Shown here in pieces: positions 1 to 10,461 of a stretch of 28,900 bases of DNA. The DNA is from Hysterium pulicare CBS 123377. Lineage: Eukaryota > Ascomycota > Dothideomycetes > Hysteriales > Hysteriaceae. Within the stretch, counting starts at the first letter, position 1, and each line of letters starts with the position of its first letter. Under the pieces are notes generated by a model. The model saw nothing but the letters and a program-made list of their open reading frames with translations. It was not told the DNA's origin and did no database searches. Made by a program: the position numbers and the translations under genes. The stretch covers positions 1 through 28,900 of the forward strand of contig AJFK01000516.1 in NCBI GenBank assembly GCA_000467715.1. Reading direction: 5' to 3'.

Positions 1-241
1 TCAGGAGGGCTCCCCCGCGCTCCAAAGATCCCCGTTCAGTGGACAGGACCCTGCATTCTGCACTCCCAATAGCAAGTAGGTACATACTTGACACCCATTA
101 CGCACGGTGACGTTATGGCATTACACTCCGACGAAAGCAGAGATCAATTTCGATTCTTATTTCTTTCTATCCTCAATTGCTTTCCTATCTATTACTGCTC
201 CCGTCGCGATCACAATAAAGCCCAAACCAAGTTCAAGAACC

Positions 242-1369
242 ATGTCCGGCCCCATGAAGCATCTCTACATCGACCCGCGCAAAAATGAACCCCCTACCCG
301 AGATTTTAAGGAGCACCCGCAGTCGCTTCCGGAGGCAAAGGAGACAAAGGTCCATCCTACTGGTGCAGGAGGCGAAAATGCGAGTTTATTCTTCGTTGGG
401 ACAGCTACCACGATCTTGTAGACGCTCATGACACTCACCAAGCCAAAGTGAAAAGACGTTGATTTATTCGTAGACAATGGGAAGGTGTCCGCTTGATGAC
501 AGACGCCAACTTCCTCCATGCAGGCGACCATGTCCATCTCGGTCCCGGAGTAACAGGCACAAGAGTGACGAATCCCGCCATCGATCTCCATGAACTCCCC
601 CGGATTGATGCCGTATTACTTTCTCACTACCACGCCGACCATTTCGATCAAAGGGTAGAGGAATCTCTCCGACGCGATCTTCCGATTGTTACGACTCCGC
701 ATGCGAAAAGCCATTTGACTGCAAAAGGAGCAGGGGAATCATTCACCGAGGTTCACGACCTGGATTTCTTCCAGAGCCTCATCCTCGACATATCGGATGG
801 CATCATTAAAGCAGGGAGGAAGCCAGCGATCAAAGTCACGGGAATGCCAGGAAAGCATGTGCCTCCTGGTCCATTGTCGATTGCCAACGATCTGTTGAAA
901 GCAGTGCCTCCAACGAATGGATGGATGCTCGAACTGGGTTATACGGACTCAGATGACTCCGACAAGTTCGAAAATGGCTATAGGATCTACATCTCAGGCG
1001 ACACGCTGATGGTAGATGAGCTGAAGGAAATCCCGGAGCGCTACAAAGGACAGAACATCGATCTGATGTTGATTCATCTCGGAGGAACGACGATCCCTTC
1101 ACCCAAAATACCCCTTTTGATGGTGACGATGGATGCGAAACAGGGCATCGAGCTTGTGCAGCTGATACAGCCTGATTTGACGATACCCATACATTATGAG
1201 TAGGTCCTTACGATCTTTCGACTACGAACGAATACTAACATGCATCAGTGACTACGACGTGTTCCTTTCGCCCCTCTCAGACTTCAAAAAAGCAGTTGAA
1301 GAAGCCGGATTGAGCGAGAAAGTGGTGTACCTTGATCGGAAAGACCAGTTCAATTTCAAGGTCAAATGA
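242..1369 (+). CDS. Metallo-beta-lactamase-fold hydrolase, UlaG/NAPE-PLD-like
   Basis: Predicted 340-residue protein from three exons (242-417, 474-1199, 1249-1369). Both introns (56 and 49 nt) have GT-AG ends; the second carries a clear TACTAAC branch point. The metal-binding signature HYHADH is at residues 110-115. A later SGDT segment supplies the usual acidic ligand, and the C-terminal PIHYDDYDVF (completed by the second splice) supplies the last histidine. The LSHYHADHFD block and the order of motifs resemble the UlaG/NAPE-PLD-like branch of the superfamily, which hydrolyses ester, lactone or phosphodiester bonds with two metal ions. The substrate cannot be read from the sequence. I saw no signal peptide or membrane span, so it is probably cytosolic. 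The start was placed at 242 (MSGPMKHLY); an in-frame ATG at 107 would add 45 residues without family character. Confidence 0.88.
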
Positions 1370-1631
1370 AGCAAGGTATCCAGGTATTTGAGCAGCAGGA
1401 TGCATCTCCTTCTGGGCGCTTTCCATTCTCACGACCAGTAATGGTAATGACTAAACTCATGAACAAATTGACTTCATTTTCGCTCACGAATATACCATGG
1501 GAAATCGATTCTATTGCCGTTTCCCGTATGCCATGCCTTGATGTGAAACCGTTGAAAGCCCACGCCTTTCCTTCGCACATGCCTCATTCAGCAACCGTCG
1601 CCCATCATGATCCACATCCCATCGCTCCAAT

Positions 1632-2123
1632 TTATGCCCTCTTGCCCTTAGGGTTCTTCTTCCCGACGTCGGCGATGGTAAGCCCTAATTCAGCCAGTCA
1701 GTTATCCGACTCTTGCCAAATATGTGTTCGTAAGGGTATCATACCAGGAGGCAAGCTCTGCTTGAGCTTCTCTGCCTTATCCGAGTCCTTGAGGACGAGA
1801 GTGTAGAGGGAGCGGCGGCATCGGACTTTGAATTTGATCTGGTTGGACTTCTTGTTCTTCTTTATTCTAGCCGCTGTTCACAACCAAATGCATTAGCATA
1901 CGAATCATCCAATTTACTCCACTGATGTTCCTTCTCAATCGCATCGACTGATCTCGCAATCGTGTCGCATGGCATCCGTTCCGCCCGCTCACACAACTCC
2001 CGAGCGGGGCGTCACGACAGCAGAGGAAGGATGTTGAGGGTTCTCGGAGTTGGACGTACACTTCGCATCTTTGCGACGGCAGATCTCGATGAATTGCTTG
2101 ATGTCTGAGACTTCGGAAGGCAT
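1632..2123 (-). CDS. RPL38: 60S ribosomal protein eL38
   Basis: An 81-residue protein in three exons on the minus strand (2123-2060, 1873-1745, 1684-1632). It starts [19 protein letters not shown], continues through the conserved [16 protein letters not shown] core and ends KKNPKGKRA. Length and order match eL38, a small basic protein of the large ribosomal subunit. Intron 1 is long for this window (186 nt, GTACGT...CAG); intron 2 is 60 nt. The first coding exon holds only 21 codons, as is common in fungal ribosomal protein genes, and a further 5'-UTR intron is possible but not visible. Residue 3 is Ser, where I remember Arg or Lys in most fungal copies. It lies tail-to-tail with the hydrolase gene and is divergent from the small membrane protein at 2474. 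Confidence 0.95.
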
Positions 2124-2473
2124 TGTGTCGGCTTTGGTGGTTGACTTGGGCCGATTGTGACTTTGTCGCTTTTCCAGCAATTGTGGAATGGAATTTCGCT
2201 TGTTTGACGCTTGGGCCGGTTTGAGGCTGGTGTGTGGTCGCGGTCAGAATCGACAGGGAGGATGGCTTGAATTTGGGATGACGACGAGGTGTGGCTACTT
2301 TCACAGACTGGAAGAACTTTGGCTTCTGCCTAGACACCTTTACAGTCCTGAACATTGCTATCTGCTCCTTTTCCTTTCTCCTGAGAAATACCATTTACTG
2401 ATCCGCCTTCCTCCGTCTCTCCACCCAAGCATCAACGCCACCCAAAGCAGTAATCCAACACCATCGATTAGCT
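2124..2473. promoter_or_regulatory. Shared upstream region of eL38 and the small membrane-protein gene
   Basis: 350 nt between divergent start codons. The eL38-proximal half is GT-rich and may hold its leader or a leader intron. The far half is pyrimidine-rich (runs of ctcctttt and cctccgtctctcc near 2365-2425), typical of leaders of constitutive fungal genes. No named site was recognised. Confidence 0.45.
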
Positions 2474-3132
2474 ATGCCGACACCTCTCGACCGCGCCACA
2501 CAACAACGAGTAAGCACCCATTTTCATTCCTCCCTTAAGCGCCCCGTAGTACACCTCAAGCAACAGCCTGACTCGAACCCAGGGACCCTTTTTTGGTTTG
2601 TGAACCTCGATCAACCCTGATAGAGGACCAGTGATGACTAATCTCTTGTACAGCTTTTGCAGCAATTGTAACAGCCGTAGCTGCATGGAGTATATGGGGG
2701 CCTGGTGACATTTTTCCTGCCGCGCCTGATCCTACAGGAGGTAATTCTTCCGCTTTCAATCCTACATTCAAGCTCTCCATCCTATGTAACCTTAATCTCG
2801 TCGGTTGCCCTGGTCTCCTTCTTTCTTCTTCCTCAAATCAAAACTCCAGAATGATTTCTAGTACTCAAAGACAATTGTCATTCCGTACCTTGCATCAGCC
2901 GTCCTTAATTTCAAAACCTAACATAACCGTAGAACCAGAGAATTGGACACAAGAGGAATGTCGGCGATGGTTAAACAACGTACGCTTTTTCCTGTTCCTA
3001 TCTCCACTTCTTTTCCTCCTTGAGTCTGCCTAATCGTGTCTTGGATAGCGTAATCTACATCCCGCTCCATTGGCAACGACACCAGAGCTTGTCGAAAGGA
3101 TCAAGTCGAACATGAGGGCTCCACGCAGTTGA
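2474..3132 (+). CDS. Small single-span membrane protein with SAP-like C-terminus (uncharacterised fungal family)
   Basis: Four exons are visible: 2474-2509 (MPTPLDRATQQR), 2654-2740, 2933-2979 and 3049-3132, giving about 84 residues. Exon 2 encodes a short hydrophobic helix (FAAIVTAVAAWSIWG) followed by GDIFPAAPDPTG. Exons 3 and 4 read EPENWTQEECRRWLNN and RNLHPAPLATTPELVERI, a helix-extended-helix pattern like a SAP/HeH or LEM-type motif, ending in the basic MRAPRS. I recall similar short uncharacterised proteins in other Pezizomycotina, probably in an organelle membrane; no function is assigned. Exons 2-4 join in phase with GT-AG introns. Exon 1 does not: it ends in phase 0 at its only good donor (GTAAGC, 2510), while exon 2 needs one leftover base. 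The summed exons are one base short of a multiple of three. Confidence 0.7.
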
Positions 3133-3522
3133 GGATTCTATTACCAATTGATAGGAGCTGGGGTTTGATAGTTTTGGTAGTAGCTTTTCGATATTGATTT
3201 GTATTTTTATGAAATAATAGAGCCATCGCAGCTCATCGACAGTGTAGTGTTTCTCGTCCATGAAAACCCACCTGAACCACTTCAGGGACTGTCCTAACTA
3301 ATCCCAGAGGTAAAGCATAGCCCAAGAGCATCTGTAATGCTCTGTTGCACGTACTAAGATAGAGGCATTTGACCTCAAAAAGGCTTTGCCAAGATAGGTC
3401 CGTCATCATTCACCTCCCAAACCAAGACTCCAACACCAATCGGCATCCCTAGTCTTATCTCCTATCCCCAACTCCAATGCTACCCTTGCAATATCCTGCC
3501 TCCTACCCATCCATCACCCTAA
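3133..3522. other. Intergenic, convergent 3' flanks
   Basis: 390 nt between the stop codons of the small membrane-protein gene and the DUF7918-like gene. It probably holds both 3' untranslated regions. The right third is C/A-rich. No RNA gene, repeat or conserved reading frame was seen. Confidence 0.5.
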
Positions 3523-5633
3523 TCAACCCTCAAGCCCACACTTCAACTCCAAGTCCTTCGCATCCTCCTCCCAATCCCTCATCTCCGCCTCCAACTCAGC
3601 ATCCACCCTATCCAATTCTGCCTGCAACTCTGCACACCGCTTCTTCTCCGCCTCCTCAAGTGCCGCCCGATGTTTCTCCCTGGCGGCCTTCACTTCTTCT
3701 AATTTCGACATCTTCTCAGCTAGCTGCTGCTGCAATAGTGCAGATTTATGACGCTTGGCGGCTGGAGAGGTAGATGGTGTGGCTGGACCGGATCGCTTGG
3801 ATGGAATCGTGTGTGAGATGCTGCTGGGGGTAGTCATGATTGGGAGTGGGGGCTTCTTATTGTTATTTTCGATGTTGGAGGTCTGCGAAGATACCGTTTC
3901 GAGGGAAGTTTGGGAATATGGGATGCTGTCCTGCTTGTTAGGAACAGTCTTCGTGGTACCCTCTCTACTTTGATGCTCGCCTTTGGTTGGGGCAATGCCG
4001 TTGGTTTCCTTCTGTTCGGTGACTGCGTTTTGGTTCTGGTTCGGTTCAGGCATTGTATGTCCGTTCTGAGAGGACTCGTCCCGTGGAATCGTCTTGTCGC
4101 CCTCCTCTTTCTGCTCCTCATTGTGTTGGATCTCGATGAGCTGATTCGAAGAAGAGCTGATTTCATCAATCTTGCCTCCAGCCTTGACAGCCTCGATACC
4201 AGTTGCACTCTTCACCTTTCCTTCTTTGGGCTCAGCTCCATTCTGCGTCTTATTGCCAGCCTTTACTGTCTCCACTGTGACCGTCGTGGTTCCTCTGGCC
4301 GGAGGAGGCATGCTTTCCGTTGGCAAAGTTGGCGCTTTCAGCTTCGGTCCCTCCTTTGGCATGGACTTCTCCTTTGACACAGTCTTCGTATCCTTTGGCA
4401 CGGTCTTCAGGTCCTTTGGCGTGGTCTTCATGTCTTTTGGCATGGCCTTCTCATCCACCTTGGGGTTCGAAGGTTTGCTCAGCTTGGGTTTCGGCTTTCT
4501 AGAAACCGGAGTCGGTTTTGGGGAAGGGGTCGCCGACTTCTCTCTAAACATGGACTGCGCTAAGCTAGGCTTAGAGGCCTGAAAACCCATGATTAGCCCA
4601 GAATTACATCTGCTGGGTGAATCGAAAAGTTAACACAAAGACGTTGAGATTAGACTTACAGATTGAGCAGGAGTCTCGGATTGCGATCTAGGCTTCAAAG
4701 GACTCGTAGCTACTGAGTTATTAGGAGTTGGGAGTTGGCTCGGGCTATCATCACTCGTGGAAGTAATGTCGGCGCTGGTCTTGAGTTTGGGCACGGGTTC
4801 GAGGTTGAGAGTATGAGTTTTGCCTCGATCACCAGTGAATGCATAGGTCGCAGGTAACTTCGCATCCATAATAGCTTCTAAACACAACGATGTTGAATCA
4901 GCATACAATGTTCTAGCGAAGCCATTGAGTTATCTATGAGGACATAGAGAGATGTGTAGACGTGCTTACCGCTAGACCGATAGTGAAAACGAAAGATAGC
5001 CCAAGGTCCTTTACCAGGCCGAGCAGCATTGATCTTCTTAGACCTCAATTTGCCTGCAGTCAACTCCTCTCCCGGTTCTTCTTTTGCCTGCATCCAATAA
5101 GTAGGTATCAAGGCGGTGGTGTAAAACGCCTTCGAGTCGTTGCATGCGGCTTGCCAATCCCGATTGTCGTCGAACGATTTGCTCTTCTCAAGATTGTATG
5201 TCTCATCTGGTTGACGATAGACGGAAACCCGGACCTCGATGGTTCCCATTGCCTCTTCACTGCCCTTTGCGAGACGGACGCTGTCGGGAAGATCATTCAC
5301 AATCATGCCACGTTCCTGAGTGTCCTTGCCGTCCTTGACCAGGAATTTGTCAATTATCGTCTTATGGTCCTTGTATTTATTGCCGGTCTTCCAAGAATTT
5401 TGTTTTGAATTGCGAAAAATTCCATCGACGAAGGCATCGCACTGATACTGGAACGTTGTGCCAGAGAACTCTGAACTAATAGTGATCTTCTCCTCGGGCG
5501 CTACACCCACGTAGCAACAGAGCGCTCCATCCGGGGCGACATATTCGCCAAATTCGTCAAGTGCAGTAACGGTGCTTTCGGTCCTGAGGTGGATTTCGCA
5601 AAAGCGATTGCTACCCTTTTCTTCCACCTTCAT
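3523..5633 (-). CDS. Large low-complexity protein with DUF7918-like N-terminal domain and C-terminal coiled coil
   Basis: 645 residues from three exons (5633-4970, 4877-4660, 4578-3523), introns 92 and 81 nt. Residues 1-220 form a compact domain (FCEIHLRTES, GALCCYVGVAPEEKITI, GTIEVRVSVYRQ, WAIFRFHYRSS) whose pattern resembles the fungal DUF7918 domain; this is from memory of the family and moderately sure. The rest is disordered, rich in Lys, Pro, Ser and Thr, with a run of seven-residue repeats of the form PKDxKTV (DNA about 4360-4445), many Gln/Asn/Glu, and a basic KRHK patch. The last 75 residues are strongly helical (LLQQQLAEKMSKLEEVKAA and onward), a probable coiled coil ending DLELKCGLEG. 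It may be a nuclear scaffold or chromatin-associated protein, but that is inference. An in-frame ATG at 5684 would add 17 residues; I prefer 5633 because MKVEEKGSNRF leads directly into the domain. Confidence 0.82.
4360..4445 (-). repeat. 21-nt tandem repeat coding for PKDxKTV heptads
   Basis: Four to five imperfect 21-nt units inside the DUF7918-like gene. On the plus strand each begins near cctttggca and carries a ggtcttc core. They encode PKDMKTT, PKDLKTV, PKDTKTV and a degenerate SKEKSM copy. Units differ mostly at third positions, so the repeat is old or selected at protein level. Confidence 0.75.
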
Positions 5634-6123
5634 AGTAGCTGTTAGTAGGCAAAGGAGGGTACAAGATGCTGGGCGTGAGCTCAAACGAAATCAAACCGAA
5701 TGAGAAGAATGTCTAACGGAATAGAAAGATCTCGTAAGACAAAAGCCAGCGCTCGAACTCCGCTAAGAAAGAGGGCAAGAGAGTGAGTGTTGTTGTGTTG
5801 CTCCAGTAACTAAAAGTTGAAGGTGAAGAAGTGAAGTTTGAAGAGAGTGCGAACTTGCGTCCAACGTATGCAAACAGGTGATGGACCGTGAATGACGACT
5901 TCACCAGCTTTCACTAAAGTACACAAAAGATGGGCAATAGTGGTGAGATCGAAGATTTTCCACGTACGAGTGCACTCTAACCAAGCTAAATTACCATGGT
6001 AATGCAGACATTGATCTAGGGCAGATCCACCAAAGCGGGACTTGAAGGAAAGGTTTCGAATCACAATCTCAGGACAGTTGAGCGGAAAGTACAGGTACAT
6101 AATAAGAAAATCAATCTTAGACA
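5634..6123. promoter_or_regulatory. Upstream region of the DUF7918-like gene
   Basis: 490 nt separate this start codon from the 3' end of the dehydrogenase gene, which runs in the same direction, so the stretch should contain the promoter of the former and the 3' UTR side of the latter is to the right. I saw no convincing coding exon and no recognised binding site. Confidence 0.4.
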
Positions 6124-7183
6124 CTATGGCCTCCACAGCCCCTCTTTGGCTACCGGTTCCTTTGGCGGCTCGCTTTTCTTCAGCTCAATTCCTGCTCGGT
6201 TTTCCCATGCCTTCAAGCATTCAGTATGGTCGGCGTCTCGCTCTGCAAGGCCCATGGATCTAGCATCCTGGAGATACTTGAATGCAAGATCTGGCAGGCC
6301 AGTCTCAAAGCCAGTACTTTCAATGACGTCCTTTGCTATCTTGACGTCTTTCAGTAAAAGCTCCAATTGATAACCCGATTGATACCGCTTTGTTAACGCC
6401 TAAGCAAATATGAGTACACCGTCACTTAAGATCAACGGGATTACTGACTTCATCTCTCATGCTATAAGCTGTGCTGAAATTCCTCCCCGTACCAACGTTT
6501 AGCACGTCGATCATCTTTTGTGGGTCAAGACCGAACTTCTGACCCACTACTAATGCATCGCATAGAGCAATGATACTGCCCACAGACACGTAATTATTTA
6601 ATGTCTTCATCGCGTGACCAGCTCCCAGACCGCCCATGTTAAATACATACTTGCACATCGTCTGTAGCACTGGCATTGCTTTCTCCATCGCAGAGGGAGA
6701 GTTTGAACCGACCATAAGTGTCGCACCGGCAGTATCGATAGCATGAAGTGCTTCCTGCGTGATTGGCGAATCTACCAAGTCAATCGAAAGTCTGCTGAGC
6801 TCAGCACCAAGTTCGCGAGTGTCGAACGGTGACGACGAGCTGGTGTCAATGATGACGGCACCTGCATCATTATTAGCAGAAGTTTCAGAAAGTGTGTTAA
6901 TGAACCAACCAGCTTTCATGCCTTTAGCAATGCCGTTGTCCCCAAGCAAAACATCTCTCACGATCTTGCCATTCGGTAACATTGTGATCACAACATCGCA
7001 GTCTTTGAACGCATCGCGACCGGCGCCAGCAACTTTACATTGGGAGTACTCTTCAACAAACTTCTTCTCTCGTTCAGGGTCTGCATCTCGGACGAATAGG
7101 GTATACTTTGCCTTGCCCAAGCATGCAGCCATTGGGTAGCCCGCATTTCCAAGGCCAACGTATCCAACTGTCGGTATAGCCAT
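6124..7183 (-). CDS. NAD(P)-binding 3-hydroxyisobutyrate dehydrogenase / 6-phosphogluconate dehydrogenase-like protein
   Basis: 320 residues from three exons (7183-6910, 6861-6449, 6399-6124). The N-terminal Rossmann motif reads VGYVGLGNAGYPMA (residues 6-19), close to the family GxGxMGxxMA pattern. The candidate catalytic lysine is K177 in GLGAGHAMKTLNN, with a helical C-terminal dimerisation domain after it. The family reversibly oxidises 3-hydroxy acids such as 3-hydroxyisobutyrate (valine breakdown), tartronate semialdehyde or glyoxylate derivatives. The substrate loop, normally around D-x-P-V-S-G-G, reads DSPITQEAL here, so the true substrate may differ. No clear mitochondrial leader is seen, which also argues against a simple HIBADH. 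The first intron is 48 nt, in phase and stop-free: if retained it adds 16 residues, but splicing restores KAGAVIIDTSS, the family form. Start at 7183 (MAIPTVGYVG). Confidence 0.9.
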
Positions 7184-7921
7184 CGTGAGCAAGATTGAGG
7201 TTTAGAATATTTATGCAACACGCAACTTGATTCAATGAAGTACGATGAGGAAGACGCAGCGGATCAATTCCGCTCTCCAACCTACCCCATGACTTGCCCC
7301 ACGATTCTTGAACTGCCGAAAGTTGGAGTAGTCCAATGATTAATGGAGACTCGTGAGAACCACATGTTCGCTGGGCATCATCCAATCCAACTTCCTGTTC
7401 TACGCGATATGGTATGGCGTACGGAGGCTCGAAGGACTTCCAGGCCGAAAAATAGTATCCCAAGCCCAAGGTTGGAGACTCCGCAGACCCGGAAATTGAG
7501 AGCCGCAACGAAACAATATGCATAAGAAAGAAACATCCGATATCCAGAGAATACGAATTCGAAACTACTACTTGACCCAATTGCTGCCCTGCAGTGGACT
7601 CGAAGGAAGATGCTCAGATTGTGGTTCTCGAGAGTTTGATATTATCGAGGGCAGATCGGCAGGTGAACATGCATGGGCATGGTAGTAGACGACTATACAA
7701 TGGTCCCTGTTTTCTTCGTGAAATCCAACATGGAGGCTTTTTGGTTCTTTGCCTTTAAGATCAGATGTCGGGGGATCGGATGTACCTAGGTATTAACGAT
7801 AAGAGCATGGTCACGTGATGTGTTGTCATTGCGCCAACCATTTTTACTTTTGCTGTCAAGTCTAATCCCTCATACCCATTGTACCAAGCCAACCACCCAT
7901 CTCCCCTCCACCACCTTCAAC
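7184..7921. promoter_or_regulatory. Divergent promoter region of the dehydrogenase and IDH1
   Basis: 738 nt between opposed start codons. CCAAT pentamers occur at 7333-7337, 7382-7386 and 7577-7581; these are candidate HAP/CBC sites, a complex known to control respiratory genes in fungi. A TACCTAGGTA palindrome (7783-7792) and CACGTG (7812-7817) lie close to the IDH1 start and form a module repeated elsewhere in the window. The IDH1 leader is pyrimidine-rich (7880-7920). Confidence 0.55.
7783..7817 (+). promoter_or_regulatory. TACCTAGGTA / CACGTG composite module before IDH1
   Basis: A perfect 10-bp palindrome TACCTAGGTA, then 19 nt containing AACGATAAG, then CACGTG inside TCACGTGA. The CACGTG ends 104 nt before the IDH1 start codon. 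CACGTG is the core recognised by fungal bHLH factors such as Cbf1/CpcR-type and Pho4-like proteins. The palindrome has no factor I can name. Confidence 0.55.
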
Positions 7922-9325
7922 ATGCTATCGAGGAGCTCTCAGAGGGCGGCGCAGGTATGAAGCATCCTTGGGCAGTTCAATTGTGCTCTACAACATCGCG
8001 ACTTAGGGACTAACGCATTCCTTCATTCAGACCCTCTTGCGGGGTGTCAAACCCTCCTCACGATGCATTGCCGGCCCTTCCATGATCACAAGATGTATGA
8101 GTATTCTCAGAAGTGTGCGCAAAGGGGCTTCCAAGTCTGACTGGTATTTTTGGCAGCAATGGCCACGATTCAGCAAGATATCTTCAAGCCTACCAAGTTC
8201 GGCGGCAAATATACTGTTACCCTGATCCCAGGTGCGCCAGAGTCATACAGCTTAGAACAGAAATGTATCATTAATACTCACCAGGTGACGGTATTGGTGC
8301 CGAGGTCTCAGAGTCCGTCAAGGAAATCTTCAAGGCAGACAACGTGCCGGTCGAATGGGAACAGGTAGACGTATCTGGTGTAGAGACTGGCGATAAGCAT
8401 TCCGATGAGCTCTTCAGAGAGTCAATTGCTTCCTTAAAGCGCAATAAGCTAGGTTTGAAAGGTACAGCAATATTTTTCGGTGCTGCGGAGTTTCCTTAGG
8501 CTCATTGAGATAGGTATCCTACACACTCCAGTGGAGCGCTCTGGACACCAGTCTTTCAACGTCGCTCTCCGTCAGGAACTGGACATTTATGCCTCAATTG
8601 TCCTCATCAAAAACATCCCTGGCTACGAGACCCGACACAAGAACGTCGATCTCTGCATCATCCGAGAAAACACTGAGGGTGAATACTCTGGCCTGGAGCA
8701 CCAGTCCGTTGAAGGAGTCGTCGAATCTCTTAAGATCATTACACGCGCCAAATCTGAGCGTATCGCCAAATTCGCTTTTGCATTCGCGCTCGCGAACAAC
8801 AGGAAGAAGGTTACTTGCATCCATAAGGCTAATATCATGAAGCTCGCCGATGGTCTCTTCCGAAACACTGTGAAGAAGGTTGGCGAGGACTACCCCACAC
8901 TAGAAGTAAACGACATGATTGTCGACAATGCCTCCATGCAGTGTGTTTCAAGGCCGCAACAATTCGACGTCATGGTCATGCCCAATCTCTACGGCGGCAT
9001 CTTGTCCAACATCGGCTCTGGACTGGTTGGAGGACCTGGTATCGTTCCTGGATGCAATATGGGCCGAGATGTAGCAGTCTTCGAGCCGGGCTGCAGACAC
9101 GTTGGCCTTGATATCAAGGGTAAGGATCAGGCTAATCCAACGGCTCTTATTCTATCCGCTTCTATGCTTCTCCGTCACATTGGACTTGACGACCATGCCA
9201 ACCGTATCTCCAAGGCCGTATACGAAGTCATTGGTGGGGGCAAGACGCGAACCCGGGATATGGGTGGTAATTCCACAACTCACGAGTTCACCCGTGCGAT
9301 TCTTGACCAGATGGAGAAGGCCTGA
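7922..9325 (+). CDS. IDH1: Isocitrate dehydrogenase [NAD] subunit 1, mitochondrial
   Basis: 386 residues from five exons (7922-7954, 8031-8094, 8157-8231, 8285-8461, 8514-9325). It is the non-catalytic/regulatory subunit of the TCA-cycle enzyme converting isocitrate and NAD+ to 2-oxoglutarate, CO2 and NADH in the mitochondrial matrix. The N-terminus (MLSRSSQRAAQTLLRGVKPS) is Arg/Ser-rich without acids, a good mitochondrial leader. The body has FGGKYTVTLIPGDGIGAEV, IRENTEGEYSGLEHQSVEGV, HKANIMKLADGLFR and VFEPGCRHVGLDIKG. The last motif, rather than the IDH2-type AVHGSAPDIAG, identifies subunit 1. It ends in TTHEFTRAILDQMEKA. The four introns are 52-76 nt, clustered in the first third, as is typical for fungal mitochondrial enzymes. 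The product needs IDH2, which is not in this window. Confidence 0.97.
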
Positions 9326-9531
9326 TTTTAGATGACGGGAGAGGGCTGAGGGTTTGTGTAAACTAGGTGCTCGGTTGCATGTGGAACGTGGATACAGTTG
9401 TATTTCTAGTGGTATATAGCATGGATGCATTTGGACATTTTTATACCCTGCAACGATTCGCCATCAAACGCCTCGCTAAACACACATGATACTCGTTGCA
9501 ATCGTGAACCCTCCCCTATCAACTTGAAGTT

Positions 9532-10461
9532 TCAGAACGCAACTCTCCGCTTTCTCCCTGTATATTTGGAACTAGCCTTAACGACCTTGCCCCTCCTCTC
9601 CATCTGCTCCTTTTTCTTCATGATCCACCCTTTACTCCCTTCCTTCTCCTTGCCCTTCTTCCATTTCATGTTCCTCCTCTGATCCATGACATCCACTCCT
9701 TCCATACCCCTCACCACTCCCGTGATGTCTCCGTCTAGCTCTCCTCCGCCAACGGTCAAGACCAAATATGTTTTCGCGCTCTTTGTCCCAGGATCATCTT
9801 CCAGTAACCCAGCACCGAACCCCGCACGCACAGCCGCCGACGAGACCATCTTCTTTTGCTCATCATTCTTAGGGTAGAATTGACAGACCGCACGCCCACC
9901 TCTTCTTAAGCTCGCATACAGGCCATTAAAGAAACGCGAAAGTCGGCCAGCAGGTGATTCATCGGAACTCTCAGCATTACAAAGCCACTGCACCGCACTT
10001 ATAGAGATAGCGGCATCAAACGTCCCCGCCCGGAATGGAACACCCTGGCCCGCGTCTGCCAGGAATAAATCCCCCTCCACCTCCTTTTCCAGCGCTATCG
10101 CTAACATCGAACTCGATATATCCAGGCCAATCCATGTGTGCGGGCCACCTGGGTTTTCGGAATCGGTGGTGCAATCTGCGGATAGAATTTCGCCTGATAG
10201 GCCGCTACCGCAGCCAACATCGAGGATTAGAGACGGCGAGGTGAGACGGAGGAGGGAGAGAGCGCGGTAGGTCATTTGAGACTGGATTTTTTGGATACGA
10301 GAGTTGGTGGTGTATTTGCGGGATTCGGAATCATTGTAGAAGAGATCCGGGGGACTGAACTTGTTAGTTTGATATGCAGATCCGAGTCATGAGAGAAATG
10401 TGAGGCATTTCGGGGGAGGCAAGTTTGGGAATACTAACAGCGTATCCTCGGGTCGAGACAT
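9532..10461 (-). CDS. BUD23: 18S rRNA (guanine-N7)-methyltransferase Bud23
   Basis: 281 residues from two exons (10461-10439 and 10354-9532; 84-nt intron GTTAGT...CAG). It begins MSRPEDTLPPDLFYNDSESR and continues KYTTNSRIQKIQSQM, the typical Bud23/WBSCR22 start. The SAM-binding motif LDVGCGSG follows at residues 52-59. Further motifs are WIGLDISSSML, FDAAISISAVQWLC and the very basic tail GKVVKASSKYTGRKRRVAF that is diagnostic for the family. The enzyme methylates a guanine of the small-subunit rRNA late in 40S maturation together with Trm112, in nucleus and cytoplasm. The first coding exon has only seven codons and two bases. The gene shares a 266-nt divergent promoter with SVP26. Confidence 0.96.

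Noticed and set aside
1366-1806. 146-codon plus-strand open stretch
   Set aside because: It overlaps the hydrolase stop and runs antisense through two eL38 exons; no protein character.
2572-2590. tRNA T-arm-like sequence (minus strand GGGTTCGAGTC)
   Set aside because: The stem does not pair in the correct register and no acceptor, D or anticodon arm is found around it; it lies in intron 1 of the small membrane-protein gene.
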